From the NCBI GenBank assembly GCA_002104905.1, contig MCFE01000143.1, positions 91,647 through 155,646 on the forward strand: a DNA stretch of 64,000 bases. Reading direction: 5' to 3'. Shown here in pieces: positions 25,002 to 34,710 of this stretch. This stretch comes from Basidiobolus meristosporus CBS 931.73. Taxonomy: Eukaryota > Basidiobolomycota > Basidiobolomycetes > Basidiobolales > Basidiobolaceae. Position numbers and translations under genes: made by a program. The notes under the pieces are model-generated. The model did not search any database. It worked only from the letters and a program-made list of their open reading frames with translations, and was not told where the DNA came from. Each line of letters begins with the position of its first letter. Within the stretch, counting starts at the first letter, position 1.

Positions 25002-25209
25002 ACAAAGCCATTAGAGCTTTATCATAAGGTCATCAAAACACTATCAAGTTTATCAATATATCAAGGAGTCTAGACAGCAAAACACTATTATGACCCTGCC
25101 ACAACCTAATTAATGGGGTCAAGAATTCTAAGCTGCTGGTACTAAAATGGCATCATTGTGGGATCCTGCTAGCAGATCCATATGAGATCTATCTGCAGGA
25201 CCAAGTCAT

Positions 25210-25610
25210 TTTTCATGAGGAAAACACACTTGAATATTGCAGGCACTTGTTACAAAGTCTGGCAGTTGAGGTGCTAGACCTTACATTGCCACCAGAAAAC
25301 CAGGACACATGGGAACCAGTGAACAAACAATAGTATAGAGCCTCAGGGTTCCTGCCAAAGACAAGGGCAGAGGATGTTGAGGCAGAGGCACTTATAGATT
25401 GGTAGATTTTAATGGAGTTACTAGTCAAATGTGAGGCTGGGTTAAATGTTAATGTTGGGTATAGGGACTTATATAGGTCAGTATACTTGATCAAATTTCT
25501 AAATAAGGCACCTAGAAGCTGCATGCAAAACTTAAAGTCTCATGAAGTTTTAAGTGTGCTTCACTTGTGCAGGCAAAAGAATCATCTACAACAAAGATGA
25601 GAGCATTTGA
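25210..25610 (+). pseudogene. Relic of the unrecognised transposon second ORF
   Basis: The plus-strand reading 'LEYCRHLLQSLAVEVLDLTL ... ILMELLVKCEAGLNVNVGYR' aligns with 11,950-12,230. It is an orphan piece of the same ORF with no transposase next to it. The sequence at 25,110-25,215 also resembles the copy A end at 4,215-4,317, so the two sites share an element edge. Confidence 0.5.
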
Positions 25611-26268
25611 AAAGGCTATAGTCAGGTGAAAAGCTTAGTACAAAAAATCCGATAGTCACAGTTGAGTTATTATGCGCAGTGCTAACAATCTGACAGAAAT
25701 CATTTCCATGTAATATGCTGTCCCAATTATGAATTGATTATAATGCATGTTGCCCTAATCATTTATGATTTCTGTTGACTACAACTATCCAAATACAGTC
25801 GAATGCGGTTGACTGCAGCCAATTATTGCCAGAGGCCAGAATAGTGGCTGCTGATGTTTTAGTTAGATTGCTCTAGTGCTAGATTCCCATGATAGCTCAA
25901 ATCGAATAAAATATGAAGTAATCATGATTTGATTCAATACAATCCATTTAATGGAAACATCATCTATACGTCTCATGAATATCATATGCTTTATAGATAT
26001 CCCATTATATAATGGCATATGATATCAGAGAGTCATGTGACTGAAAATCAAGCGTAAATTAAAGCAGTCCCACTATGAATGATAAAATATCCATTCAACA
26101 AGGTCAGCATGACCGTTTCCCTTGATCATTTCTCTTGTGCATAAGACCCTATTGGACTTTTCTCAATATTGCTTACACTGAGCTTGAACTAATTCAAAGT
26201 ACGTATGTACCGAGGCACCCGATGTAAGCCTGGGTTTCTAACACGGTTTGCTCAAGTAGTATCTTGCT
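25611..26268. other. Intergenic boundary between transposon nest and gene block
   Basis: No repeat, RNA gene or convincing reading frame is seen. It should include the promoter of the lipase gene starting at 26,269. No TATA-like motif stands out. Confidence 0.4.
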
Positions 26269-27544
26269 ATGGAAACCTACACTGTCTCAGTAAAAGATAC
26301 TTGGCACGAGCATGATGGCGTGACTTTCTACACAAAACTCTTTGAGGTAGAATACATTAACTTAATTTCAAGGCTTCTTCTCATTCATCCGACCACTGTA
26401 GGTAACTCCTAAACCAAGAGCCACGGTGACACTCATTCACGGATTGGGAGAGCACTGTGACCGTTATGAGGAGCTTGGAAAATACTTAGGAGAAAGAGGA
26501 ATTCAAGTGTTTACATACGACCAACGTGGTTTTGGGAAAACCGGGTACCGTAACCCTCCCTTGGGCCATAGCGGTGGTTTCGAAAAGGTGCTACAGGATG
26601 TCGATTACTTTGTAGAGCGGTCGAGCTTTTCGGATCTGTCGGTCCCTCATTTTCTGGTATTGGCGAGTTAGATATGTAAGCATCCGACCCGATTGTAATA
26701 TTAGATCGTTTTGTAGTTTGGTCACTCGATGGGTGGTATGATTGTTTTAAATTACGGTGCCGTGTATAGCACACGCGAAATAGCCGGAATCATCGCATCA
26801 GGTGCAGTAGGGCAATTGATTAGTAAGTGAATGTTGGCTATAGCTGATACTTTGGCTACGTAGCACCCTGTATTCAAGCTGGGAAAGGTTATATCGTTTC
26901 TGGCATCCAAGCTAAAGCTCTCGGGTTCTTGGGATCGATCCCGATTATCAACACGCTTCCGATTCAATCCAACATCAGTTAAGGCCTATACCCAGTGCGT
27001 CATCACGTCCACCAGTACTAACCCGTCCAGTAGAGGCTGAACATCTCAGTTTTAATGAAAAATCCAATCAAGAGTATATGGGCAGCATGTATAACTTTGG
27101 CTACGCATCACTCAGTTGCCGTAAGTGGCCCATCACCTCATTTTATCACCCGCCATGTTAACTCGCGCTTCAGTTTCGGATATCTTTTATTACGGGAAAC
27201 TACTTCTCACTGATCGTTACAAAAACTTTTTGACTCCAGTGCTGCTGACACATGGTGAACAAGACCAGATCACCAGGTAAACAGAGTGTCATACTTTTAT
27301 ATCTTGCGATATACTAATCAATGCAATAGCTGTGCGGCAACAACAGAGTTTCATGACCTTCTGGAAGCAGACAAAACTCTCAAGATCTGGCCAAACTCAG
27401 CTCACGAACGTACGTAAACCCAAATGCTATCAATCATTCAGCCATTAATATAAGTTTGCAGTGCACTTCGAGGACAACAAACAGGAAGTAATGGAGTACT
27501 ATTACCAATGGCTGGACAACAAAATTCACCGGGAAGAAAAGTAG
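26269..27544 (+). CDS. Monoacylglycerol-lipase-like alpha/beta hydrolase (8 exons)
   Basis: Exons 26269-26346, 26402-26656, 26717-26801, 26864-26977, 27031-27120, 27174-27276, 27330-27409 and 27462-27544 join to 888 bp in one frame, 295 residues. All seven introns are 52-62 bp GT..AG; the fourth has a CTAAC branch site. The protein shows the serine-hydrolase pattern of the monoglyceride lipase (yeast Yju3) family. It has the LIHGLGEHCDRY oxyanion segment, YDQRGFGKT, nucleophile Ser115 in GHSMGG, acid Asp238 in THGEQDQIT and His267 in SAHE. The family releases glycerol and fatty acid from monoacylglycerols, often at lipid droplets. It has no signal peptide, so it is probably intracellular. Length is near the family's roughly 300. 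The middle lid region (residues 175-215) is divergent, so the exact substrate is uncertain. The upstream 25 kb are transposons; downstream is the small secreted protein cluster. Confidence 0.85.
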
Positions 27545-27872
27545 GCCAGAAGCTCGAATTCTTATGTTCTGCATAGCCTAATTTGCATCTATTTTCCAGC
27601 TGGCCCAGCTTGGCTAAAGCATCCAATATTGACTGAGGTGCTCTTCCAGGATTCACTAAGGGTATCTAACTATAACGGACTATTAAACCGCAAATTCTGT
27701 CAATACTACAAGCTGTCTACGCCTTTCAAGGTCCCGATATTGATAAACAATTGGGCATCAATGATTAAATATATACGTATCCCCACATGGTTTTCAATTT
27801 GAGTGAAACTGGTTGTAGAGATAAAAGAATCATTGCCATGACCTTTATTCAGTATTGCATGCATTTTCACAT
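27545..27872. other. Intergenic, convergent 3' flanks
   Basis: It lies between the lipase stop and the end of the first small secreted protein gene, which reads towards it. No motif stands out. Confidence 0.4.
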
Positions 27873-28136
27873 TTACCAATTATCCTCGTCATGGTGGCCC
27901 GATTCATCGCCAGGACCATCCTCATCCTGGTCGTCTCCGTAGTCACAGAATGGACCAGTGGCATCCTTTTCCCGGCAAACTGTCTGCTCTCCGCACATAG
28001 TCTCCACCCATTCATCGTTGACGCAGCGGATAATAGCTCGGTCATCCTCTGTGGAGCATTTACTTTCAAGGTTGTTGCAAGCCAGAACAATCTGACTCAA
28101 AAGAGCAAGCACAAGAATGGTTGCGTGGAACTTCAT
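27873..28136 (-). CDS. Small secreted six-cysteine protein 1, short acidic tail
   Basis: The protein has 87 residues. A signal peptide (residues 1-19, hydrophobic ATILVLALLSQIVLA) is followed at once by the family core C-x6-C-x10-C-x9-C-x5-C-x9-C (residues 20-64), which contains the strongly conserved 'IIRCVNDEWVET' and 'TGPFC'. The tail here is short and acidic with a few histidines (GHHDEDNW) and has no HWDGD repeat. Six cysteines predict three disulfides in an extracellular protein. The spacing is loosely like small chitin-binding (CBM19-type) modules, but that is only a guess. No intron. It is divergent from member 2 across a 353-bp shared promoter region. Confidence 0.8.
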   Translation of the reverse strand: MKFHATILVLALLSQIVLACNNLESKCSTEDDRAIIRCVNDEWVETMCGEQTVCREKDATGPFCDYGDDQDEDGPGDESGHHDEDNW

Positions 28137-28489
28137 TAGATTATTGCCAGTGATGAAGAGTGCGTGATCTATTTATGTACAGCTTTGGAATCTGAGGTCC
28201 TTTCAATTCAGGAGCAGTCGCATGCTAATACTGCACAGCTTGCGTTGCCTTTGCAGAGGAAACCCCTTGGTCCCCCGTACTAAATAGTCAAATCGTTCTG
28301 GATAATTCAATACCCTGGGACCTCATGGATGAAAACTATTTAAGCAAAAAGCCTAATATAGAGTAATCTGCTAGAGACTTGTGGAAGTATAGGGCGAGGT
28401 TGGCTTATAAAAGTGGGGCATCTTCTATCGATGACACTCAACAAGTGCCAATTCCTCCACAGTATCGTCTCCGTTGAAAGATTACACCA
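28137..28489. promoter_or_regulatory. Shared promoter region of secreted proteins 1 and 2
   Basis: Head-to-head genes start at 28,136 (minus) and 28,490 (plus). TTATAAAAG at 28,405-28,412 is a TATA-like box 78 bp before the right gene. Minus-strand CATAAATAG near 28,170 could serve the left gene. The AAAGCAGGG motif of the array genes is not seen. Confidence 0.45.
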
Positions 28490-28765
28490 ATGAAACTCTA
28501 CGCCACGCTGATATTCTTCGCTATTTTGAGTCAGGTTGCGCATGCCTGTCAAAGTATGGAAAGTAAGTGCTCCACTGAGGATGATCGTACAATCGTTCGC
28601 TGCGTCAATGATGAATGGGTCGAAACCAAATGTGGAGAGGGAACAGTCTGCCAAGAAAAGCGTCATACTGGGCCGTTCTGCGATTATGAAGGACATGATG
28701 ACTGGGAGGAGGATAATGATGGAGAAGATCATGGTGATGGTGATGATGAAGAGAGCGAAGATTAA
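28490..28765 (+). CDS. Small secreted six-cysteine protein 2, acidic tail
   Basis: 91 residues: signal peptide 1-19 (ending QVAHA), then the six-cysteine core with 'CQSMESKCSTEDDRTIVRC'. The tail is dominated by Asp and Glu with two histidines (DHGDGDDEESED). It is the closest relative of member 1, so the pair probably arose by inverted duplication. AATAAA at 28,801-28,806 is a likely polyadenylation signal. The start ATG is 78 bp after a TATA-like box and gives the signal peptide directly. Confidence 0.8.
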   Translation: MKLYATLIFFAILSQVAHACQSMESKCSTEDDRTIVRCVNDEWVETKCGEGTVCQEKRHTGPFCDYEGHDDWEEDNDGEDHGDGDDEESED

Positions 28766-29536
28766 AAAGATGCAAGACGTTCGAGTTGTATTTGGCTTAC
28801 AATAAACAGAAGATATTCTCTTGAACAATGTTTCTTTTCGCCAGATTTAAAGGATCTCGTGCCGAAAATATCCATCTTTTGTCATCTAAATTGTGACTAC
28901 TGTGACAGGTAATATCCCGAGTACTTGGATATTTGAAGATTGTATGTTACCACACGAGTGGTACTGAAGATTGTATATTACCATGCGAGTGGAGGTGCTT
29001 TCATCTTGGCCCACCTCCATCTCCTAATCACCCTGCCATCATGTAATACTAAGCTTTGTACATAAACCTGTAAGTTCAGCTTCAAAGGTGATAGTAGATA
29101 GGATTACTGCACATATTGCACTTCTGCATGGAAATGCTCCATTACTCTACCCGTCGCAGTTTCTGCTACTCCACAATTCTGCAGCTGCACATTTACAATT
29201 ATAGAAATTAAGTTGGTAACTCGTTATCACACCATTTGCCGTCATTCCAAGCTTTTGCAGTGGTGTCTTACTCCTTAATACCTAAATTTATCTCTCCATT
29301 TCACTCCAGTGCTAGGGGGTCTGTGATACTTCTCCGGATGGATGTAGGGGATTTGCAATGGTAAGGACTTTTAGAAGCGTATTGGTCATTGATACGCAGT
29401 TATGGGGAAAGGAGCACTATATTTAGAAACTATTAGTAACCACATAGAGATACCATTTACTACTATAAATACCTTGAAAGCTACTTCCCAAATGACATAC
29501 TCACAGCCTATCCTCTACTTCAACTACGATCATACC
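28766..29536. other. Intergenic; 31-bp tandem repeat and promoter of secreted protein 3
   Basis: It contains the 3' flank of member 2, a two-unit tandem repeat at 28,934-28,992, and TATAAATA at 29,464-29,471, 66 bp before the next start. No other coding signal is seen. Confidence 0.5.
28934..28992 (+). repeat. 31-bp direct repeat, two units
   Basis: Units begin TGAAGATTGTATGTTACCA at 28,934 and TGAAGATTGTATATTACCA at 28,965. Each ends in GCGAGTGG or CACGAGTGG. It lies just downstream of secreted protein 2. No function is recognised. Confidence 0.7.
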
Positions 29537-29806
29537 ATGAGAATCTGCACTGCATTTGTTGTTCTTGCCTTTCTGAGCCAGGTAGTGATGGGATGCACCC
29601 AAAACGAAAGCAAATGTTCCTCAGAGGATGCCCAGACTATCGTCCGATGCGTCAACGATGGCTGGGTTGATACGAAGTGCGGACAAGGAACAGTCTGTCG
29701 TCAAGGTGACCACACTGGGCCATTTTGTGATCACGAGGATGTGGAAGACGATCAAGAGTGGGGCCAAGATGATGATGAGGAGGAGGAGGAGGAGGACAAT
29801 GAATGA
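29537..29806 (+). CDS. Small secreted six-cysteine protein 3, Glu-rich tail
   Basis: 89 residues from ATG 29,537. An in-frame ATG at 29,402 lies before the TATA-like box, so the shorter start, which places the signal peptide first, is preferred. Signal peptide 1-20 (VVLAFLSQVVMG), then the six-cysteine core (CTQNESKCSSEDAQTIVRC). The tail lacks histidine repeats and ends in a run of glutamates encoded by GAG/GAA. AATAAA lies at 29,863-29,870. In tail type it falls between members 1-2 and the His-rich members. Confidence 0.8.
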   Translation: MRICTAFVVLAFLSQVVMGCTQNESKCSSEDAQTIVRCVNDGWVDTKCGQGTVCRQGDHTGPFCDHEDVEDDQEWGQDDDEEEEEEDNE

Positions 29807-29984
29807 TACATCGTATAGTAATAATGATATTATATGTCTACCACTATCCAAATATCCTCTAAATAATAAAGCTCATCAGTAAGTGCAATCAATGCTATGA
29901 ATCTGTGATAATATCATACTATTGGCCATTCTCCTGATACTTCTCGTTGTCACATTAACTATCAGTCCTTGTCATTGTCCCCAT

Positions 29985-30107
29985 CACCGCTTGATCAGAA
30001 GGTCTAGAGCAATTGGTGCAGCATAGACTCTCATGATTCGATTGTTTTATTCGAGGTATTAAAAGCGTTCAACGGCACCCTCGCCTAACCCTTTGCTGAT
30101 TTATATT
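29985..30107 (-). pseudogene. Relic of a secreted protein gene: signal peptide and promoter only
   Basis: On the minus strand, ATG at 30,034 gives MRVYAAPIALDLLIK, matching the signal peptide of the array genes. It then hits a stop where 'SQVVIGC' should be. The cysteine core and tail are missing. Upstream, 30,040-30,107 keeps the 'TTCAACGG' and TATAAATC (30,098-30,107) features of the intact genes. It fits the roughly 1-kb spacing of the array, as one unit before member 4. Confidence 0.65.
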
Positions 30108-30453
30108 CACCAAGTAAAAGCTAAGTTATAGCGCCAACGAAATTTACTCTATTCAGATGAACAACCATAATCCCATCTACTTTCTAGTGAACTATCGTAG
30201 CTTGCAAGTAACTACAAAAAGCTGTGACCATCAAGTATAAATCGTATTGGCATTTGTCCAGATTCGAAAACGTGATCTAATATGGCTATCAAGAATAGCA
30301 CAAGACAGACAAAGGCAAGGTATTGAGACGACAGCTCTTGTGAAATATTACTTTATTATTTAGTACAGCTAGTGTCGGCAGATCTATAAGCTAAAGCAGA
30401 GTTCTTGATACTTCTCTGCAACAATACTAATTTCATATACAGCACAGTCCGGA

Positions 30454-30750
30454 CTAGTGACCATGGTGGCGGTCATCCCAGTGCTCGTCGTGGTCTCCAT
30501 CCCAGTGACCGTCATGATCCCCATCCCAATGATCATCGTGATCCCAGCCATCATGGTCACAGAATGGTCCGGTGTGATCCTCCTCATGACAGACTGTCTC
30601 CTTGCCACACTTCGTCTCCACCCAGTCGTCGTTGACACAGCGGATAATGGTGCGGTCATCCTCGGACGAGCACCGGCTTTCATCGTGGGTGCATCCAATC
30701 ACCACCTGGCTGAGAAAGGCCAAAGCAATCAGTGCAACGTAGACTCTCAT
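30454..30750 (-). CDS. Small secreted six-cysteine protein 4, HWDGD-repeat tail
   Basis: 98 residues. ATG 30,750 is chosen over an in-frame ATG 39 bp upstream because it starts directly with the signal peptide MRVYVALIALAFLSQVVIG. The core is CTHDESRCSSEDDRTIIRC and onward (residues 20-64). The tail from about residue 65 has three HW units of an 8-residue repeat (HWDGDHDG), ending DDRHHGH. Alternating His and Asp with regular Trp suggests a flexible metal-binding arm (Zn, Cu or Ni, or Ca through Asp). That is inference. It is the first gene of the seven-gene minus-strand array. Confidence 0.85.
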   Translation of the reverse strand: MRVYVALIALAFLSQVVIGCTHDESRCSSEDDRTIIRCVNDDWVETKCGKETVCHEEDHTGPFCDHDGWDHDDHWDGDHDGHWDGDHDEHWDDRHHGH

Positions 30751-30820
30751 GATTTGGCTGTTGTATTCGAAATATGGAAAGTAAGGCACTGATGGGTATC
30801 ATTCAACGGCATCCTTGACT

Positions 30821-30930
30821 GATTTATATTCACCAGCTCACGCGATATGAGCTTCCGTTAAATTGTAGTGCCAATAGAACTCACTGAATACAAATGAATC
30901 GCATCGATCATCCTTACCCTGCTTTGATAG
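30821..30930 (-). promoter_or_regulatory. Conserved promoter module of secreted protein 4
   Basis: On the minus strand CTATCAAAGCAGGG (30,917-30,930) is followed about 90 bp later by AATATAAATC (30,821-30,830), 71 bp before the ATG. The same pair recurs upstream of members 5 to 10. Confidence 0.55.
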
Positions 30931-31439
30931 CCTAGACTCCTTAATTTTGCCAACTGACTGCTACTGCACACGCACTCGCCAATTTCCCCCGCCTGATGGA
31001 TGTCTTGGAGAGACTCGAGTGGATAAAAGAGACCCTATGTCATTCGGCCTTGACGCATATTCCAGAAGCATACTGCATTTAGGTGATGTTGTGAAGACTG
31101 GTGTCATGTGACATAAAAAGTGGCTATCCGACTCGGGATTTCCTGGATAGCATCAGTCTACATTCCATTGAAGTTTATTTGATAAATGCCATACCTTCAG
31201 CTAAATATTATTGTGAAATATGCTTAGCACTTGGTATAACAACACGGCGTCATCAAGTATGTATCACAACCACAATCCTCATGATTCAAACATGCGATTG
31301 GATGTTACAGGACAGACGAAGGTAAGGTGAATAAAGACAACAAATGATGTAGGAAGTGATTTATTATTAAGTGCAATCAGCGACAGCAGGTCTTTAAACC
31401 AGTACAAAGCTCTTTATATCGTTCACAAAGTAATCCTGA

Positions 31440-31760
31440 CTAGTGATCACGGTGGCGGTCATCCCAGTGCTCGTCGCGGTCTCCATCCCAGTGACCGTCG
31501 TGATCCCCATCCCAGTGACCGTCATGATCCCCATCCCAATGATCATCGTGATCCCAGCCATCATGGTCGCAGAATGGCCCGGTGTGATCCTCCTCACGAC
31601 AGACTGTCTCCTTGCCACACTTCGTCTCCACCCAGTCGTCGTTGACACAGCGGATAATGGTGCGGTCATCCTCGGACGAGCACCGGCTTTCATTGTGAGT
31701 GCATCCAATCACCACCTGGCTGAGAAACGCCAAAGCAATCAGTGCAACGTAGACTCTCAT
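31440..31760 (-). CDS. Small secreted six-cysteine protein 5, longest array tail
   Basis: 106 residues. It is identical to member 4 in nearly all of the signal peptide and core. The tail has four HW units instead of three, the extra one being a 24-bp (8-codon) repeat gain. It ends DRDEHWDDRHRDH. Flanking DNA on both sides matches member 4, so this is a recent tandem copy. No intron. Confidence 0.85.
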   Translation of the reverse strand: MRVYVALIALAFLSQVVIGCTHNESRCSSEDDRTIIRCVNDDWVETKCGKETVCREEDHTGPFCDHDGWDHDDHWDGDHDGHWDGDHDGHWDGDRDEHWDDRHRDH

Positions 31761-31830
31761 GGTTTGGCTGTTGTATTTGAAGTATGGAGAGTAAGATACT
31801 GATGGGTATCATTCAACGGTATCCTTGACT

Positions 31831-31940
31831 GATTTATATTCACCAGCTCACGCGATATGGGCTTCCGTTAAATTGTAGTGCCAATAGAACTCACTGAATA
31901 CAAATGAATCGCATCGATCATCCTTACCCTGCTTTAGTAG
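31831..31940 (-). promoter_or_regulatory. Conserved promoter module of secreted protein 5
   Basis: CTACTAAAGCAGGG (31,927-31,940, minus) and AATATAAATC (31,831-31,840) sit as in the neighbouring genes, 71 bp before the ATG at 31,760. Confidence 0.55.
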
Positions 31941-32452
31941 CCTAAACCCTGTAATTTTACTGACTAGCAGCTGCTACTACTACATACAAACACACAAATC
32001 CCCCGCATGGTGAATATCTTTGAGTGGCTCGAACAGATGAAGGAGACCTCATGTGGATCGACAACAGTGCGTATACCAACCCCATACAGTATTTAAGTGA
32101 TCTGGTGAAGGATGGTGTCAAGTGGCATCAAGTTATCTTGCATACCCCCATTATACATTCTCTTGAACTATCTGCTGATTTTCAATGTCGTGAATGCCAT
32201 TTTAGCAGTTACTACAAAAAGCTGTGGTGATCAAGCACGTACTGTAGCGGCAATTTCGAATTTCGAATATATGATCCTATATTGTTGTCGAGAATAGCTC
32301 AAACCAGGCAACGACAAATTACTGAGATAAGAACTATTATACGATATTATTTTATTATTAGGCATTATCTGTGTCATCAGGTCTAGAAGCCGACATAAGG
32401 TTCTCAATGTTTTTCTTCGACAATACCACTATCATAGACAACGCAATCTTGA

Positions 32453-32749
32453 CTAGTGATCATGGTGGCCGTCATCCCAGTGCTGGTCATCGTCTCCATC
32501 CCAGTGCTCATCGTGGTCCCCTTCCCAATGGTCATCGTGATCCCAGCCATCATGGTCGCAGAATGGCCCGGTGTGATCCTCCTCACGACAGACTGTCTCC
32601 TTGCCACACCTCGTCTCCACCCAGTCGTCGTTGACACAGCGGATAATGGTGCGGTCGTCGTCGGACGAGCACCGGCTTTCATCGTGGGTGCATCCAATCA
32701 CCACCTGAATCAGAAGGGCCAAAGCAGCCAGCACAACATAGACTCTCAT
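32453..32749 (-). CDS. Small secreted six-cysteine protein 6
   Basis: 98 residues. The signal peptide differs from members 4 and 5 (MRVYVVLAALALLIQVVIG). The core has Asp for Glu in CSSDDDRTIIRC and Arg for Lys in VETRC. The tail has three HW units with variant fillers (HWEGDHDE, HWDGDDDQ, HWDDGHHDH). Its 5' flank is the most diverged of the array: the AAAGCAGGG motif (32,913-32,926) is kept but the TATA-like box is weak. Confidence 0.85.
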   Translation of the reverse strand: MRVYVVLAALALLIQVVIGCTHDESRCSSDDDRTIIRCVNDDWVETRCGKETVCREEDHTGPFCDHDGWDHDDHWEGDHDEHWDGDDDQHWDDGHHDH

Positions 32750-33458
32750 GATTCGATCGTTGTTTTGGCAATAACAAAAAAGCGGTGCTGATGGGTTTCA
32801 TTCAACGAAATTTTGGCTCTTATATCTACGGACTCATGCAATGCTAGCTTCCGCAAAGTTGTAGTGCCAACAGAATTCACTTTATTTAAACGAATAGCAT
32901 CATGCTTCTTTTCCCTGCTTTGATAGTTTAGACTCCTTATTTTTACAAAATGCCTAGCACTATCACTACTACACACACGCACGCACGCCCATAAATCCCC
33001 CCTGCTAGTAGAACGTCTGGAAGTGTATCGAACGGATATAAAAGACGCTGTGTTGATCGACACTAATGCATACTAATTTCACACTGCATTCGAGTGATGT
33101 TGCGAAAGATGGTGACATGAGACATAAGAGAGTAGTCACCTGACACGCGTTGTCTTAGATAGCCTCATACTACTATTGATTTTAATATGGTATGTTACTT
33201 TACTTTCTATGCATTCTAGCACAGTAAGGGTAGCAGCTACTAAAAACATATGACCATCAAGTACATCGTAGTGGTGATTGTTCACATTCGAATACGTGAT
33301 CTGATATAGCCATCCAAAATGACAAAGGACAAGTATTACAAGATTGCATGAAATTATTTATTGTTAAGTACTATCAGTATAAGCAGGCCTATAAATCAAC
33401 GCAGAGTTCCGAATACCTTTCTACAACAATGCTGGCATTATATGATAGGCAGCTCTAG

Positions 33459-33755
33459 CTAGTGATCGTGATGGCGGTCATTCCGGTGCTCGTCGTGGTC
33501 TCCATCCCAGTGACCGTCATGATCCCCATCCCAATGATCATCGTGATCCCAGCCATCATGGTCACAGAATGGCCCGGTGTGATCCTCCTCACGACAGACT
33601 GTCTCCTTGCCACACTTCGTCTCCACCCAGTCGTCGTTGACACAGCGGATAATGGTGCGGTCATCCTCGGACGAGCACCGGCTTTCATTGTGGGTGCATC
33701 CGATCACCACCTGGCTGAGAAAGGCCAAAGCAATCAGTGCAACGTAGACTCTCAT
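33459..33755 (-). CDS. Small secreted six-cysteine protein 7
   Basis: 98 residues from ATG 33,755 (an upstream in-frame ATG at 33,794 is not used, as in member 4). Core as in members 4 and 5. The tail has two full HW units and a third changed to HRNDRHHDH, so one tryptophan is lost. The flanks match members 4 and 5 closely, with the promoter pair at 33,826-33,835 and 33,922-33,935. Confidence 0.85.
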   Translation of the reverse strand: MRVYVALIALAFLSQVVIGCTHNESRCSSEDDRTIIRCVNDDWVETKCGKETVCREEDHTGPFCDHDGWDHDDHWDGDHDGHWDGDHDEHRNDRHHDH

Positions 33756-33962
33756 GGTTTGGCTGTTGTATTTGAAGTATGGAGAGTAAGGCACTGATGG
33801 GTATCATTCAACGGCATCCTTGACTGATTTATATTCACCAGCTCACGCGATATGGGCTTCCGTTAAATTGTAGTGCCAATAGAACTCACTGAATACAAAT
33901 GAATCGCATCGATCATCCTTACCCTGCTTTAGTAGCCTAGATTCCCTAATTCTATTCACCGG

Positions 33963-33998
33963 TTACTACTGCTACTACTACTACTACTACACACACAT
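33963..33998. repeat. CTA triplet and CA microsatellite
   Basis: A run of CTA units is followed by ACACACAC. It is in the spacer between secreted proteins 7 and 8. Confidence 0.7.
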
Positions 33999-34413
33999 GC
34001 AAGCGGCTCGAATGGATGACGGAGAATATCCGTTTATCGGCACCAGTGCATGCAGCAACCTCATACTGCATTTGTGTGGCGTTTTGAAGGATGGTGTCAA
34101 GTAGCATCAGCAAATGATCCTGAATAACCCCACTCTACTTTCTATTGAACTATCGTTGATTGCAAATAACTACAAAAGGCTGTGACCATCAAGTATAAAT
34201 CGTATTGGCATTTGTCCGGATTCGAATACGTGATCTTATATGGCTATCAAGAATAGCACAAGACAGGCAAAGGCAAGGTATTGAGAGACGAGAGCTCTCG
34301 TGTAATATTGCTTTATTAATAAGCGCAACCAGTGGTAGCCTATCTATAAATAAACACAGAACCCTCGTTGTTTTTCTTCGATAATACTAATTTCACAGAC
34401 AACACAGCCTTGA

Positions 34414-34710
34414 CTAGTGATCATGGTGACGATCATCCCAATCCTGGTCGCGATCTCCATCCCAGTGCTCATCGTGGTCCCCTTCCCAATGATCATCATG
34501 ATCCCAGCCATCATGGTCGCAGAATGGCCCGGTGTGATCCTCCTCACGACAGACTGTCTCCTTGCCACACTTCGTCTCCACCCAGTCGTCGTTGACACAG
34601 CGGATAATGGTGCGGTCATCCTCGGACGAGCACCGGCTTTCATTGTGGGTGCATCCGATCACCACTTGGCTCAGAAGGGCTAGAACAATTAGTGCGGCGT
34701 AGACTTTCAT
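34414..34710 (-). CDS. Small secreted six-cysteine protein 8
   Basis: 98 residues. The signal peptide MKVYAALIVLALLSQVVIG is shared with member 10, and the core with members 7, 9 and 10. The tail HWEGDHDEHWDGDRDQDW has two HW units and a third read as DW, and is identical in sequence to the member 9 tail. Its upstream DNA is nearly identical to that of member 10 and unlike that of member 9. Its coding 3' half follows member 9. It is thus a mosaic. Confidence 0.85.
   Translation of the reverse strand: MKVYAALIVLALLSQVVIGCTHNESRCSSEDDRTIIRCVNDDWVETKCGKETVCREEDHTGPFCDHDGWDHDDHWEGDHDEHWDGDRDQDWDDRHHDH

Noticed and set aside
29402-29536. Earlier ATG start for secreted protein 3.
   Set aside because: It lies upstream of the TATA-like box and would bury the signal peptide in the middle of the protein.
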